Shown piece after piece: positions 17,662-26,688 of a stretch of DNA of 64,000 nucleotides. Origin of the DNA: Agrobacterium tumefaciens (GTDB lineage: Bacteria; Pseudomonadota; Alphaproteobacteria; Rhizobiales; Rhizobiaceae). Every line of letters starts with the position of its first letter. Within the stretch, counting starts at the first letter, position 1. Below the pieces are notes generated by a model, which was not told the DNA's origin, searched no databases, and was given only the letters and a program-made list of their open reading frames with translations. The position numbers and the translations under genes are program-made. The stretch spans positions 1,484,501-1,548,500 of the forward strand of contig NZ_CP072309.1 in NCBI RefSeq assembly GCF_017726655.1, read 5' to 3'.

Positions 17662-18933
17662 ATGACCAAAAAATACAGCATGGCACTGGCGCTCGCCATT
17701 GGCGCGGCGTCCTTGGCCGGTGCCGCCCAGGCGGCCCAGGAAGTGCGCTTTACGTGCGCTTATGACGGCAACGGCTGCGAAATCCTGAAGGATATTCTCG
17801 CGCGCTACGAAAAGCAGCATCCTGATGTGAAGATCGTTACCGACGTCGTGCCCTACAAGGCACTGCTGGAAGGCCTGCCCGTGCAGCTCGCCGGCGGCAG
17901 CGGTCCTGATTTCGCAACCGTGACCGATCTGGGCGGCCTCAACCGCTATTATCTTGATCTCACGCCCTATGTGGACGCGAAATATTGGGAAGACAACTTC
18001 TCGAATGTGCTGAAATGGTACCGCAGCGGCCCTGATGACAAGGGCATCTACGGCATGCACACGCAGCTGACCATCACCGGCGCCTTCATTAACCGCACCC
18101 TGTTCGATCAGGCGAACGTCGCCGTTCCCGGCAAGGATGCGACGCTGGACGACTGGGCGAAGGCCGCCACCGCCGTCGCCAAGGCGACCGGCACACCTTA
18201 CCCGATGGCGATCGACCGCTCCGGCCACCGCATTGCCGGCCCGGCCATTTCCTATGGCGCGAAGATTTTCGATGCTGACGGCAAGCCGATCCTCGTCGAT
18301 GAGGGCTTTACGACTTTCGTGAAGAAATTCGTGGAGTGGAACAAGGACGGAACCATGGCGCGTGACGTGTGGGCCGGACAGGGCGGTAATACCTACCGCG
18401 ACGCCGCGCAGGAGTTCATCAACGGCCAGCTGGTCTATTATTATTCCGGCAGCTGGCAGACCGCGCGTTTCGACAGCCAGGTCGGCGATGCGTTTGACTG
18501 GGAAGTCGTACCGCAGCCCTGTGGTGGCACAGCCTGCACGGGCATGCCCGGCGGCACCGGGATCGTCGGCTTCAAGCAGACCAAGAACCCCAAGATCGTT
18601 GCCGACATCCTGAACTTCCTCGCTCAGGACGAGAACTATCTCGACTTCACCGTGCGCACCCGCAACGTTCCAGCCAACAAGGCCGTGGCTGACAAGGGCG
18701 TGACCTACACAGGCGCAACGCCTGCAACGCAGAAGGCCATGAACGCCTGGCTGGATCAGGTGCCCGGCATCAGCCCGATTGCCTATGCCTATCAGGGCTA
18801 CAAGAACAACCGCGCCATGTTCAACATCTCGGTCCAGCGTATCACCCAGGCCATCGTTGGTGAGAGCACGGTCGATGAAGCGATGGCCCGTGCGAAGGCT
18901 GACCTTGAGGAAGCGTTGAAGCAGGCGAAGTGA
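17662..18933 (+). CDS. ABC sugar-binding protein (family 1, CUT1)
   Basis: 423 aa periplasmic binding protein. The signal peptide MTKKYSMALALAIGAASLAGAAQA ends at AQA|AQ (about 25). The mature part has the family 1 pattern: LKDILARYEKQHPDVKIVTDVVPY, GGSGPDFATVTDLGGL and FINGQLVYYYSGSW. GGGAGGAAACCAG precedes the ATG. It delivers sugar to the two permeases that follow after a GC-rich hairpin. Ligand is likely an oligosaccharide, glycoside or sugar acid related to the oxidoreductases and uronate dehydrogenase in the operon. Confidence 0.86.
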   Translation: MTKKYSMALALAIGAASLAGAAQAAQEVRFTCAYDGNGCEILKDILARYEKQHPDVKIVTDVVPYKALLEGLPVQLAGGSGPDFATVTDLGGLNRYYLDLTPYVDAKYWEDNFSNVLKWYRSGPDDKGIYGMHTQLTITGAFINRTLFDQANVAVPGKDATLDDWAKAATAVAKATGTPYPMAIDRSGHRIAGPAISYGAKIFDADGKPILVDEGFTTFVKKFVEWNKDGTMARDVWAGQGGNTYRDAAQEFINGQLVYYYSGSWQTARFDSQVGDAFDWEVVPQPCGGTACTGMPGGTGIVGFKQTKNPKIVADILNFLAQDENYLDFTVRTRNVPANKAVADKGVTYTGATPATQKAMNAWLDQVPGISPIAYAYQGYKNNRAMFNISVQRITQAIVGESTVDEAMARAKADLEEALKQAK

Positions 18934-18944
18934 TCCATCGCCTT

Positions 18945-18973
18945 CCGGCGCGGCGCATGCCGCGCCGCGCCGG
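18945..18973 (+). other. Strong intercistronic hairpin between binding protein and permease genes
   Basis: CCGGCGCGGCG at 18945-18955 is exactly complementary to CGCCGCGCCGG at 18963-18973 with a 7-nt loop. No U-run follows. Such stems usually protect the binding-protein mRNA from 3' decay or partly attenuate the permease genes, giving more binding protein than permease. Confidence 0.7.
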
Positions 18974-18990
18974 ATAGAAGGAGGACCCTC

Positions 18991-19959
18991 ATGTATAAAT
19001 TTCTTGCGCCCGTCATGGGCATTGTCGAACTGCCCTTTTCCTTCCTGCAGAAGGTCCTCGGCCACCGTCGGATCGCCTGGGTGTTTCTGACGCCCAACCT
19101 GATCCTGTTTGCGGTCTTCGCCTTTCTGCCCATCGTGCTGAACATGGCCTACTCCGTGACCGGCAGCGAACAAATATTGCTTTCCGAGCGTCCTTCGGTG
19201 GGCGGCGAAAACTTTTCGGTCCTTCTTTCCTGTCAGAACTACCTTGATCCGAATTCCTGCGAGCGAGACCTCTTCTGGCGCTCCGTCTGGAACACGCTGT
19301 TCTTTGTCGTGCTGCAGGTGGGTTTCATGGTCGGATTCTCACTGATCACGGCCATCGTGCTCAATCGTGATATCCGTGCGCGTGGTTTTTTTCGCGCGGT
19401 CTTCTTCTTCCCGGTTCTGTTGTCGCCCGTTGTCGTGGCGCTGATCTGGAAGTGGATTCTCCAGCGTTTCGGCGTCCTTAATGCCGCCATGGAGGGGCTC
19501 GGTCTCGGTTCGGTGGACTGGCTGCTCGAAGCCAATCTTGCCTTCGGCTGGTCGGTCTTCCTGTCGGTCTGGGCGCATATGGGCTTTTACACCCTCATTC
19601 TTCTCGCCGGACTGCAGGCGATCCCGCGTGATGTCTATGAGGCCGCGCAGCTGGACAAGGCGAGCCCATGGCGCATCTTCCGACGCATTACCCTGCCACT
19701 GCTTGCGCCCACCATGCTGGTCGTTCTCGTCCTGTCTGTCATCAAGGGCGTGCAGACGTTCGATGAAGTCTTTGCCTTTACCGGCGGTGGCCCGGGTTCG
19801 GCGACGACTTTCATCATTCAGTTCATCTATCAGACCGGCTTTGCCGGGACGCCCCGCAATTTCGGCCTCGCGGCTGCGGCTTCGCTGCTGCTCGCCGTGG
19901 TGCTCGTGGTGCTGACCGCCCTGCAATTCCGGGCAAACAGGAGCAAGGTCGATGGCTAG
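18991..19959 (+). CDS. ABC sugar importer permease (MalF type, CUT1)
   Basis: 322 aa inner-membrane permease with about six helices. The first helix is TPNLILFAVFAFLPIVLNMAYSV, and the ATPase-contact EAA loop reads YEAAQLDKASPWRIFRRITLPLLAP (about residues 218-242). AAGGAGGACC precedes the ATG. It overlaps the next permease by 8 bp. Together with that gene, the binding protein and the ATPase at 21018-22097 it forms a complete importer. Confidence 0.88.
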   Translation: MYKFLAPVMGIVELPFSFLQKVLGHRRIAWVFLTPNLILFAVFAFLPIVLNMAYSVTGSEQILLSERPSVGGENFSVLLSCQNYLDPNSCERDLFWRSVWNTLFFVVLQVGFMVGFSLITAIVLNRDIRARGFFRAVFFFPVLLSPVVVALIWKWILQRFGVLNAAMEGLGLGSVDWLLEANLAFGWSVFLSVWAHMGFYTLILLAGLQAIPRDVYEAAQLDKASPWRIFRRITLPLLAPTMLVVLVLSVIKGVQTFDEVFAFTGGGPGSATTFIIQFIYQTGFAGTPRNFGLAAAASLLLAVVLVVLTALQFRANRSKVDG

Positions 19960-20995
19960 GATTGGCGCATTTCTGACCCGTACCCGTGGCCGCGACGGAA
20001 AGCTGCACTGGACCGACTGGCTGTCCTACGCCTATCTCGGCGTTGCCGTGCTGATGATGTTCGGCCCCGTCGTTTGGCTCGTGCTCTCCTCGTTCAAGAC
20101 GGAAGCCGACCTCCAGCGCTTCCCGCCGCGCCTTCTGCCCTATAGCCAGGAAACCGTCGCAGTCGACGGGCAGGCGGCGCCGCTGCCGGCCTATGTGGAT
20201 AAAGACGGCCGCAAGCTCGGCATGATCCGCCGCATCGGCCTCGTGGCGCAGGTGGTTGATCCCGCCAAGCCGGCGGAAGTGCTGAAGATGCCGTTCAACG
20301 AGCTGAAGCCGGCTGAAAAGGTGGCGCTCGCGACGGAAAACTATACCGAGCTTTTCCAGCGCTTCAATTTCCCGCTCTATTTCTGGAACTCGACCTTCAT
20401 CACGGTGACCTCGACCATCATCATGCTGATCGTCAATTCCATGGCGGCCTTCGCGCTCTCGAAATATCAGTTCAAGGGCAGGGGCGCCGTGCTGGCGCTG
20501 GTGGTCGGTACGCTGATGATCCCGCAGACCGTCGTGCTGGTGCCGCTGTTTCTCATCACCAGCCAGCTGGGCATGATCAACAGTCTCTGGGGCGTGATTA
20601 TACCCGGTGCGGCTACACCGACCGGCGTCTTCCTGCTGCGCCAATATATGCTGACGATACCGGATGAAATTCTCGATGCGGCGCGCATGGACAAGGCCAG
20701 CGAGTGGAAGATCTACTGGCGCATCATTCTGCCGCTTTCAGCACCGGCGCTTGCGGTTCTCGCGATCCTTGCGATCATGTGGCGCTGGAACGATTTCCTC
20801 TGGCCGCTCATCGTGCTGACCCGCAACGACAACTTCACCCTGCAGCTGGCGCTCAACTCCTTCCAGGGCGAGATGACGACGGAATGGAGCAATCTTCTGG
20901 CCATGACGGTGCTGACACTCGCCCCGATCGCGCTGGTGTTCATGTTCCTGCAAAAATACATCGCCACCGGCATTGCATCGACTGGCGGCAAATAA
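19952..20995 (+). CDS. ABC sugar importer permease (MalG type, CUT1) with a large periplasmic insert
   Basis: 347 aa, longer than the usual 270-300 aa. After the first helix (LGVAVLMMFGPVVWLVLSSF) comes an insert of roughly 90 hydrophilic residues (about 52-140, including VDGQAAPLPAYVDKDG and LKMPFNELKPAEKV) before the transport core begins at FWNSTFITV. The EAA loop ILDAARMDKASEWKIYWRIILPL is intact. Such loops occur in some rhizobial disaccharide importers and may contact the binding protein. Ends 22 bp before the ATPase start. Confidence 0.88.
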   Translation: MARIGAFLTRTRGRDGKLHWTDWLSYAYLGVAVLMMFGPVVWLVLSSFKTEADLQRFPPRLLPYSQETVAVDGQAAPLPAYVDKDGRKLGMIRRIGLVAQVVDPAKPAEVLKMPFNELKPAEKVALATENYTELFQRFNFPLYFWNSTFITVTSTIIMLIVNSMAAFALSKYQFKGRGAVLALVVGTLMIPQTVVLVPLFLITSQLGMINSLWGVIIPGAATPTGVFLLRQYMLTIPDEILDAARMDKASEWKIYWRIILPLSAPALAVLAILAIMWRWNDFLWPLIVLTRNDNFTLQLALNSFQGEMTTEWSNLLAMTVLTLAPIALVFMFLQKYIATGIASTGGK

Positions 20996-21017
20996 TCCTC
21001 AGGGAGGAAATACGACA

Positions 21018-22097
21018 ATGGCAAGTATTCAGCTTCGTCAGGTCAAAAAGACATATGGCGCACTCGATGTGATCAAAGGCGTCGATCTCGATATCAAACA
21101 TGGCGAATTCTGCGTGTTCGTCGGCCCTTCCGGCTGTGGCAAGTCCACCCTGCTGCGCATGATCTCCGGCCTCGAAGAGTTGAGCGGCGGCGATATCGTC
21201 ATCGGTGGCGATGTGGTCAACACCGTGCCCGCTGCCGATCGTGGCCTTGCCATGGTGTTTCAGTCATACGCGCTTTATCCGCATATGACGGTCCGCGAAA
21301 ATCTCTCTTTTGGTCTTGAGAATATCGGCACACCTAAGAAGGAAATCGCCGAGAAGATCGCCCAGGTCGCCAAGATGCTGCAGATTGACCAGCTTCTGGA
21401 GCGTCGCCCCAAGGACCTGTCGGGCGGTCAGCGCCAGCGCGTTGCCATCGGTCGCGCCGTGGTGCGTGAACCCCGCGTCTTCCTTTTTGACGAACCCCTT
21501 TCCAACCTCGACGCAGAGCTGCGCGTTGATATGCGCGGCGAAATTTCCAGTCTGCATCGGCGGCTCGGCAACACCATGATCTACGTCACGCATGATCAGG
21601 TGGAAGCCATGACCATGGCCGACAAGATCGCCGTTCTGCGCGCCGGCAAGCTCGAGCAATTCGGCGTGCCGCTCGATCTCTATAACCGCCCGGCCAATCT
21701 CTTCGTGGCAGGCTTTATCGGCTCCCCGAAAATGAACTTTTTCGCAGGCGAAGTGACCTCGGACGCAACGCCCGCGCTGAAGATCGCGACGGGCGAGTTG
21801 ATCCCGCTGCCGCAGACCGGCTTTGCCTATAAGCCTGGTCAGAAGGTGACGCTCGGCGTGCGCCCGAACCATGTGGAGCCGGGCGAAGGCGGCGGGCTGA
21901 CGATGTCGGTTCGCACAGCGGAACAACTGGGCGGGGAGTCCTATCTCTACGGCAATCTCGGTGACGGCACTCACGTAACGCTGCATCTTTCCGGCCAGAC
22001 CTCGACATCGGCAGGCGAAGTCATCCGCATGTCGGCGCCGCTTCAACACATCCATCTCTTCGATACGACGAGCGGGCTGACGCTCCGGCAGGACTGA
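21018..22097 (+). CDS. ABC sugar importer ATPase (MalK/UgpC type)
   Basis: 359 aa with an N-terminal ATPase domain and a C-terminal TOBE/OB regulatory domain. Walker A GPSGCGKST, Q-loop MVFQSYALYPHMTV, signature LSGGQRQRVAIGRA, Walker B FLFDEPLSNLDAEL and switch TMIYVTHDQVEAMT are intact. GGGAGG precedes the ATG at 21018; an upstream in-frame codon would put the start inside the previous gene. It completes the importer encoded from 17662. Confidence 0.9.
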   Translation: MASIQLRQVKKTYGALDVIKGVDLDIKHGEFCVFVGPSGCGKSTLLRMISGLEELSGGDIVIGGDVVNTVPAADRGLAMVFQSYALYPHMTVRENLSFGLENIGTPKKEIAEKIAQVAKMLQIDQLLERRPKDLSGGQRQRVAIGRAVVREPRVFLFDEPLSNLDAELRVDMRGEISSLHRRLGNTMIYVTHDQVEAMTMADKIAVLRAGKLEQFGVPLDLYNRPANLFVAGFIGSPKMNFFAGEVTSDATPALKIATGELIPLPQTGFAYKPGQKVTLGVRPNHVEPGEGGGLTMSVRTAEQLGGESYLYGNLGDGTHVTLHLSGQTSTSAGEVIRMSAPLQHIHLFDTTSGLTLRQD

Positions 22098-22134
22098 TAG
22101 CCTTAAGCGCAACCCGCAATGCAGGACCATTGAC

Positions 22135-23859
22135 ATGACCGATAAAAAACTCCGCTCCGACCGCTGGTTTGCACCCGACGACCTGCGCAGTTTCGGCCAC
22201 CGCTCGCGCATGATGCAGCTGGGTTATGCGGAGGAGGATTTTGTCGGCAAACCCGTCATCGGTATCCTCAACACCTGGTCGGAACTCAACACCTGTCACT
22301 CGCACTTTCCTGAGCGCGTGCAGGACGTGAAACGCGGCGTGTTGCAGGCGGGTGGCTTCCCGGTCGAAATGCCTTCCCTCTCGGTGGATGAGAGCTTCAC
22401 CAAGCCGACGTCCATGCTTTACCGCAACATGCTGGCCATGGAGACGGAGGAAATGATCCGTTCGCATCCGCTTGACGGCGTGGTGCTGATGGGCGGTTGC
22501 GACAAGACGACACCGGGCCTCGTCATGGGTGCGATCTCGGCCGGTGTGCCGATGATCTATCTGCCGGCCGGCCCGATGCTGAGCGGAAATTATGCCGGCA
22601 AGGTCCTCGGCTCGGGTTCGGACGCCTGGAAATATTGGGATGAGCGCCGCGCAGGCAATGTGACGGACGAGGAATGGCGTGGCGTGCAAGGCGGCATTGC
22701 CCGTTCTGCCGGTGTGTGCATGACGATGGGCACGGCCTCGACCATGACGGCCATTGCCGACGCGCTCGGCATCACCCTTCCGGGTGCCTCCTCCATTCCG
22801 GCCGTCGATTCCGAACATCAGCGCATGTCCGCCGCCTGCGGCCGCCGCATTGTCGAGATGGTGTCGGAAGACCTGACACCAGACCAGATCCTGACGGCGG
22901 CAGCTTTCCGCAACGCCGCCATCGTTGCGATGGCCACCGGCTGCTCCACCAATGCCGTCGTCCACCTCATCGCCATGGCGCGCCGCGCCGGTGTGCCGAT
23001 GACGCTGGACGAACTGGACGAACTTGGCCGCGTTACGCCACTCATCGCCAATGTCCGCCCTTCGGGCAAGGACTATCTGATGCAGGACTTCTTTTACGCT
23101 GGCGGTCTCAGAGCGCTGATGAAGCAGCTGGAAAGTCGTCTCGACTGTTCCGTGCTGACCGTGACAGGCCGCAGCATGGGCGAAAACCTCGAGGGTGCAA
23201 AAGTCTATAATGACGACGTGATCCGCTCGCTTGACAATCCTGTCTATGCGGAAGGCTCTCTTGCCGTGCTGCGCGGCAATCTGTGCCCTGACGGCGCCGT
23301 CATCAAGCCGGCCGCCTGCGATCCCAAACTCCATGTACATCAGGGTCCCGCACTGGTGTTTGACAGCTACCCGGAAATGAAAGCCGCCATCGACGATGAA
23401 AATCTCGACGTGACGCCCGACCATGTGCTGGTGCTGCGCAATGCCGGTCCGCTCGGCGGTCCCGGTTTTCCCGAATGGGGCATGTTGCCAATCCCGAAGG
23501 CGCTGATCAAAAAGGGCCACCGCGACATGCTGCGTATTTCCGATGCACGCATGTCCGGCACGTCCTACGGGGCGTGCGTCCTGCATGTCGCACCGGAGAG
23601 TTTCGTCGGCGGTCCGCTGGCACTGCTGAAAACCGGCGATATTGTGCGCCTCGATTTGCCGCAGCGCCGCCTCGATATGCTGGTCAGCGAAGAGGAAATT
23701 GCAGAGCGCCGGCGGGCATGGCAGGCGCCTGCGCCGCGTTATGATCGTGGCTATGGCTATCTCTTCTCCAAACACGTCACGCAGGCGGATCAGGGTTGCG
23801 ACTTTGACTTCCTGCAGACAGATTTTGGCCGCTCCGCCGGCGAGCCGGATATTTTCTAA
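22135..23859 (+). CDS. IlvD/Edd family sugar-acid dehydratase (L-arabonate dehydratase-like)
   Basis: 574 aa iron-sulfur dehydratase that removes water from an aldonic acid to give a 2-keto-3-deoxy acid. The three cluster cysteines are in NTWSELNTCHSHF (Cys54), GGCDKTTPG (Cys122) and SAGVCMTMGT (Cys195), the pattern of the pentonate/hexonate dehydratases with a [2Fe-2S] cluster; the conserved serine motif MSGTSYGACVLHVAPE is present near 490. It is very similar in layout to rhizobial L-arabinonate dehydratase. Thirty-seven bp downstream of the ATPase gene; most likely acts after the lactonase. True substrate could be arabonate, fuconate, galactonate or another acid. Confidence 0.87.
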   Translation: MTDKKLRSDRWFAPDDLRSFGHRSRMMQLGYAEEDFVGKPVIGILNTWSELNTCHSHFPERVQDVKRGVLQAGGFPVEMPSLSVDESFTKPTSMLYRNMLAMETEEMIRSHPLDGVVLMGGCDKTTPGLVMGAISAGVPMIYLPAGPMLSGNYAGKVLGSGSDAWKYWDERRAGNVTDEEWRGVQGGIARSAGVCMTMGTASTMTAIADALGITLPGASSIPAVDSEHQRMSAACGRRIVEMVSEDLTPDQILTAAAFRNAAIVAMATGCSTNAVVHLIAMARRAGVPMTLDELDELGRVTPLIANVRPSGKDYLMQDFFYAGGLRALMKQLESRLDCSVLTVTGRSMGENLEGAKVYNDDVIRSLDNPVYAEGSLAVLRGNLCPDGAVIKPAACDPKLHVHQGPALVFDSYPEMKAAIDDENLDVTPDHVLVLRNAGPLGGPGFPEWGMLPIPKALIKKGHRDMLRISDARMSGTSYGACVLHVAPESFVGGPLALLKTGDIVRLDLPQRRLDMLVSEEEIAERRRAWQAPAPRYDRGYGYLFSKHVTQADQGCDFDFLQTDFGRSAGEPDIF

Positions 23860-23870
23860 GAGGCACCATC

Positions 23871-24668
23871 ATGTTGAAGCGATTGCTCATCACCGGTGCC
23901 GGCGGCAAGCTGGGCAGCATGTTGCGCGGACGGCTTGGCCATGTTGCTGAAACCATCCGTCTTTCTGATGTGGTTGATCTCGGTTCGCCTGCGCCTCATG
24001 AAGAGCTCGTCCGCTGCGCGCTGGAGGACGAGCAGGCAGTGCATGATCTTGTCAAGGGCTGTGACGGTATCGTTCATCTCGGCGGTATTTCTGTCGAGAG
24101 GGCCTTCGATCCAATAGAGGCCGCCAATCTGCGTGGTGTCTACAATCTCTATGAGGCGGCGAGGGCACACGGCAATCCTCGCATCCTGTTTGCCTCCAGC
24201 AACCACACGATCGGTTATTATGCCCAGGGGCAGCAGCTTGGTCCTGAGACGCCTTTTCTGCCTGATGGCCTCTATGGGGTTTCCAAGATTTTCGGTGAAG
24301 CGATGGCAAGCCTCTACCATTCCAAATTCGGACAGGAGACGGCCGTCGTGCGCATCGGCTCCTGTGAAGAGAAACCCACGAACTGGCGCATGTTGTCGAC
24401 CTGGCTCAGCTATGGCGACTTCGTCTCTCTGATAGAGGCGACCTTCCGCGTGCGAAAACTCGGCTGCCCGGTTATCTGGGGCGTTTCGGCCAATGACGAC
24501 AGCTGGTGGGATAATTCACATGTCGATTTTCTGGGCTGGCAGCGGCGCGACAATGCCGCGCGCTACCGGGCCGAAATCGAGCGCGACGTCCCGCGCCCCG
24601 ACTCCGAGGCCGCGATCGCGAAATACCAGGGCGGCGTTTTTATCGATGAGCCCATTCACAGGACCTGA
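23871..24668 (+). CDS. Uronate dehydrogenase-like short-chain dehydrogenase
   Basis: 265 aa extended-type SDR. GxxGxxG motif TGAGGKLG (residues 9-16), IVHLGGISVE after strand four, the active-site serines and asparagine in FASSNHTIGYY (108-117), and the YxxxK pair Tyr135/Lys139 in GLYGVSK are visible. The whole pattern, including RIGSCEEKPTNWRMLSTWLS and WWDNSHVDFLGW, follows Agrobacterium uronate dehydrogenase, which oxidises glucuronate or galacturonate at C1 to the lactone with NAD. It is a homologue rather than certain orthologue. Product would be a substrate for the lactonase at 12737. Confidence 0.82.
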   Translation: MLKRLLITGAGGKLGSMLRGRLGHVAETIRLSDVVDLGSPAPHEELVRCALEDEQAVHDLVKGCDGIVHLGGISVERAFDPIEAANLRGVYNLYEAARAHGNPRILFASSNHTIGYYAQGQQLGPETPFLPDGLYGVSKIFGEAMASLYHSKFGQETAVVRIGSCEEKPTNWRMLSTWLSYGDFVSLIEATFRVRKLGCPVIWGVSANDDSWWDNSHVDFLGWQRRDNAARYRAEIERDVPRPDSEAAIAKYQGGVFIDEPIHRT

Positions 24669-24701
24669 AACACATTATCCGGCCATTGCGAGGAGACAGA
24701 T

Positions 24702-25412
24702 ATGAACAATGAAACGCGCGAAAAACTGTTGACGATTTCCGTCGCCACGCTGGCGACAGCGCTGTACAAGCGCGGCCTGCGCAACCAGGTCATCCAGGGC
24801 GTGCGCCCGCTGGGCTACAAGGGCAAGAACATGGTTGGCCCTGCCTTTACCCTGCGCTACATGCCGGCCCGAGAGGATCGCAACCAGCTCGTCGAATTCC
24901 GCAACCCGGCCCACCCGCAGCGAGTCGCCATCGAAACCTGCCCTCCCGGCCATGTACTTGTCATGGACAGCCGCAAGGATGCCTCTGCCGCCTCGGCCGG
25001 CGATATTCTTGTCACGCGCCTGATGGTGCGCGGCGGTGCGGGCATCGTTTCCGATGGCGGTTTTCGCGATGCGGCCACGATAGCCGAGCTGGATATTCCG
25101 GCCTACCACACCCGGCCTTCCAGCCCGACCAACCTCACCAAACACGAGGCTATCGAGATCAACGGCCCCATCGGCTGCGGTGATGCACCGGTCTTTCCCG
25201 GGGACATCATTGTGGGCGATGCGGATTGCGTCATCGTCATCCCCGCCGGCATTGCCGATGAGGTGGCGACGGAAGCGGTGGAAATGACGGCCTACGAAGA
25301 TTTCGTGGTGGAGCAGGTGAAAGCCGGAGAGACGATCATCGGGCTTTACCCTTGCACCAAGGAAGAGCATCAGACTGCTTTTGCGGAGTGGCGTAAGATC
25401 AACAATCGCTGA
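24702..25412 (+). CDS. RraA-like protein (possible aldolase)
   Basis: 236 aa of the RraA/MenG-like fold. It carries the conserved metal/substrate loop GIVSDGGFRDAATIAELDIPAY and GDIIVGDADCVIVIPA that in HMG/CHA aldolases bind Mg and pyruvate. Such catabolic paralogues are often pyruvate aldolases, unlike true RraA, the RNase E inhibitor. GAGGAGACAGAT precedes the ATG. As last gene of the operon it could cleave the 2-keto-3-deoxy acid made by the dehydratase; this step is inferred. Confidence 0.7.
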   Translation: MNNETREKLLTISVATLATALYKRGLRNQVIQGVRPLGYKGKNMVGPAFTLRYMPAREDRNQLVEFRNPAHPQRVAIETCPPGHVLVMDSRKDASAASAGDILVTRLMVRGGAGIVSDGGFRDAATIAELDIPAYHTRPSSPTNLTKHEAIEINGPIGCGDAPVFPGDIIVGDADCVIVIPAGIADEVATEAVEMTAYEDFVVEQVKAGETIIGLYPCTKEEHQTAFAEWRKINNR

Positions 25413-25434
25413 ACACTCAGGCCATTCGAAAACC

Positions 25435-25470
25435 AACGCCGCGCGACGCCAGTTGCGCGGCGTTTCTGTT
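25435..25470 (+). terminator. Rho-independent terminator of the catabolic operon
   Basis: AACGCCGCGC (25435-25444) pairs perfectly with GCGCGGCGTT (25455-25464) and is followed by TCTGTTT. It lies 22 bp after the RraA-like gene. Confidence 0.8.
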
Positions 25471-25758
25471 TGAGCCTCCAATGGATCCAATGATTGAGAA
25501 GGACGCTCGGCGCTTTCCGAACATTCGCTCCGAAATCGTTTTTTCTGAAAATTCAAGCCCATTACCGCCTTGTGTCCCGCTTTGCAGCGTCGCTGCGAAG
25601 AAGGCATTGACGTCTGAGCCAAAAATGGAATAAATATATCGAACAGACAGAAATTCGGTTTCATTATTCCGTTTTCTGGTGTGAGGAGGTTGCGGCGAAC
25701 CTGCGGGTTCGCCTCCGGTTGGGAGAGGCGGCACCGGACGCCATGGAGGAGAAAAACA
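25471..25758 (+). promoter_or_regulatory. Leader of the CUT2 importer with two hairpins
   Basis: No gene is seen. A hairpin GGCGAACC (25694-25701)/GGTTCGCC (25706-25713) with loop TGCG is directly followed by TCCGGT (25714-25719)/ACCGGA (25733-25738). GGAATAA near 25627 and TTATTCC near 25663 form a spaced inverted repeat that could be an operator. Ribosome site GGAGGA is at 25745-25750. Confidence 0.5.
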
Positions 25759-26688
25759 ATGAGGAAATTCATCATCGGTGCAGCCGTATCTGTGCTTATG
25801 GGCACGGCGGCACATGCAGAGACTGTCGGCGTTTCGATGGCGCTGTTCGACGACAACTTCCTGACGGTGCTGCGCAATGGCATGCAGGACTATTCCAAGG
25901 AGCTGAAGGGCGTTACCCTCCAGGTCGAAGACGCGCAGAACGACGTCGCCAAGCAGCAGAGCCAGATCCAGAATTTCATCGCCTCCAAGGTCGATGCGAT
26001 CATCGTCAACCCCGTCGATACGGACGCGACGGCCGCCATGTCGAAGCTTGCCGCCGATGCCAAGATTCCGCTCGTCTACGTCAACCGCCAGCCGGTGAAC
26101 GTTGACAGCCTGCCGGATGGCCAGGCCTTCGTGGCTTCCGAAGAAACAGTCGCCGGCACGCTCGAAACCAAAGAAGTCTGCCGCCTTCTCGGTGGTAAGG
26201 GCAAGGCCGTGGTGATGATGGGCGAGCTTTCCAACCAGGGCGCGCGCATGCGTACCCAGGCGGTTCATGATGTTCTCAAGACCGACGAGTGCAAAGGCAT
26301 CTCGATCGTGGAGGAGCAGACTGCGAACTGGCAGCGTACCCAGGGTGCCGACCTCGTCACCAACTGGCTGTCGAGCGGCGTCGAGTTCAACGCCGTCATC
26401 GCCAACAACGACGAAATGGCCATCGGCGCCATCCAGGCTCTGAAGTCGGCCGGCAAGGACATGAAGGAATATGTCGTTGCCGGTGTGGATGCGACACAGG
26501 ACGCACTTGCCGCGATGCAGGCGGGCGACCTCGATGTTACGGTTTTCCAGGACGCGGCAGGACAGGGCAAGGGCGCTCTTGATGCAGCGCTGAAGCTCGT
26601 GAAGGGCGACAAGGTCGAGAAGAAGGTCTACATTCCCTTCCAGCTCGTAACTCCTGAAAACGTCAAGGACTACGTGGCCAAGAACTAA
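25759..26688 (+). CDS. ABC sugar-binding protein (CUT2, ribose/rhizopine type)
   Basis: 309 aa periplasmic binding protein of the RbsB/MocB group. Signal peptide [20 protein letters not shown] ends at AHA|ET (about 20). The mature protein has [41 protein letters not shown] and [20 protein letters not shown], all typical of the family and closest in style to rhizopine/inositol binders. It starts a three-gene importer with the ATPase at 26913 and permease at 28487. The ligand is likely a cyclitol, pentose or related polyol. Confidence 0.86.
   Translation: MRKFIIGAAVSVLMGTAAHAETVGVSMALFDDNFLTVLRNGMQDYSKELKGVTLQVEDAQNDVAKQQSQIQNFIASKVDAIIVNPVDTDATAAMSKLAADAKIPLVYVNRQPVNVDSLPDGQAFVASEETVAGTLETKEVCRLLGGKGKAVVMMGELSNQGARMRTQAVHDVLKTDECKGISIVEEQTANWQRTQGADLVTNWLSSGVEFNAVIANNDEMAIGAIQALKSAGKDMKEYVVAGVDATQDALAAMQAGDLDVTVFQDAAGQGKGALDAALKLVKGDKVEKKVYIPFQLVTPENVKDYVAKN

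Noticed and set aside
22021..23775. 584-codon open frame opposite the IlvD/Edd dehydratase
   Set aside because: The plus strand encodes a complete dehydratase with cluster cysteines; the minus frame has shadow composition only.
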